Assembly (NCBI RefSeq): GCF_000719285.1
Contig: NZ_JOFS01000037.1
Coordinates: forward strand, 13,671 to 77,670
Direction of reading: 5' to 3'
Source of the DNA: Streptomyces bicolor
GTDB taxonomy: Bacteria > Actinomycetota > Actinomycetes > Streptomycetales > Streptomycetaceae
Length of the DNA stretch: 64,000 bases
Shown here: piece after piece, positions 63,831 to 64,000 of the stretch
How positions within the stretch are numbered: position 1 is the first letter of the stretch
How the letters are laid out: every line of letters starts with the position of its first letter
Program-made: the position numbers and the translations under genes
The notes under the pieces: generated by a model
Seen by the model: only the letters and a program-made list of their open reading frames with translations
The model's database searches: none
Told to the model about the DNA's origin: nothing

Positions 63831-64000
63831 GGCCCTGTCGTTTGGATCATCCCGGCGTCGCGGGCCCTGGCACGCACTCCCCCACTGCCTTAAGGGCGTG
63901 GGGGGGGACCCCCAGCGGCGTTGTCGTCGGTCGCCGACGCTCCGCGTCGACTCCCTCCTCCGCCTTGCAGCTGCACGCTCCCCCACGCTCGAACCGGCTC
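63831..64000. repeat. One end of a Streptomyces dispersed repeat (MITE-like), cut by the window edge
   Basis: GGCCCTGTCGTTTGGATCA (63831-63849) begins 10 bases after the second PBP gene. It continues into non-coding text (TCGTCGGTCGCCGACGCTCC and following) that I remember as recurring in many Streptomyces genomes with an inverted copy of the first 19 bases at the far end. That end is outside the window. Confidence 0.5.

Overview
The window is high-GC chromosomal DNA of a Streptomyces. Codons almost always end in G or C, GTG starts and ATGA/GTGA overlaps are common, and intergenic palindromic repeats of a Streptomyces type are present. From memory the gene order matches the Streptomyces coelicolor core region from mfd (about SCO3109) to a pair of penicillin-binding proteins (about SCO3157). 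That synteny is recall, not a computed alignment. Most of the window is therefore ordinary core genome, with a few accessory or decayed spots.

Layout. 0-10.2 kb: the 5' end of mfd, a DUF2079 membrane protein, a MacB/FtsX-type ABC exporter pair, an MFS drug-efflux transporter, a membrane-anchored EEP-family hydrolase, a GNAT acetyltransferase and a DUF4253 protein. 10.4-13.7 kb: a DUF485 plus acetate-type symporter operon and an unrecognised membrane protein. 13.8-20.5 kb: a block of toxin-like and immunity-like genes. It holds a coiled-coil DivIVA-like protein, a 1008-residue YrhB/collagen-like/deaminase/SUKH-4 fusion, a WHH-nuclease/SUKH fusion, a YwqJ-type deaminase and a SUKH-3 protein. 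20.6-23.0 kb: an orphan NarL-type histidine kinase, a double-HTH/LAGLIDADG-like protein and tRNA-Gln(TTG). 23.1-28.6 kb: glmU, prs, rplY (L25/Ctc), pth, a small membrane protein and an LAETG wall-anchored protein. 28.7-35.6 kb: ppc, a desaturase/TetR operon, CsbD, a VOC protein and the divergent tam/tamR pair with a perfect operator palindrome. 35.7-45.3 kb: two LuxR-type regulators (one with a degenerate receiver), a GNAT protein, the galTEK operon with a divergent sugar symporter, and hypothetical genes. 45.5-57.2 kb: a beta-propeller membrane protein, an ABC-F ATPase, a Tat-exported PGRP amidase, ispE-ksgA-rpfB-tatD, a zinc-ribbon protein and rsmI. 57.2-64 kb: pmt (protein O-mannosyltransferase), a small insertion bounded by a 45-bp direct repeat, a small secreted protein, two tandem NTF2-like/transpeptidase proteins, and one end of a repeat element.

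How the genes work together. Housekeeping modules are clear: UDP-GlcNAc and PRPP synthesis (glmU, prs), translation quality control (rplY, pth, rsmI, ksgA), anaplerosis (ppc), Leloir galactose catabolism with its likely importer, isoprenoid synthesis (ispE), and cell-wall remodelling (rpfB, PGRP amidase, PBPs, pmt).

The two most interesting places are the 14-20.5 kb toxin/immunity block and the 3' end of pmt. In the first, toxin folds are fused to or paired with immunity folds but have no secretion signals, which suggests an intracellular system. In the second, a roughly 0.98-kb unit has integrated and replaced the end of pmt, leaving the old end displaced downstream as a direct repeat.
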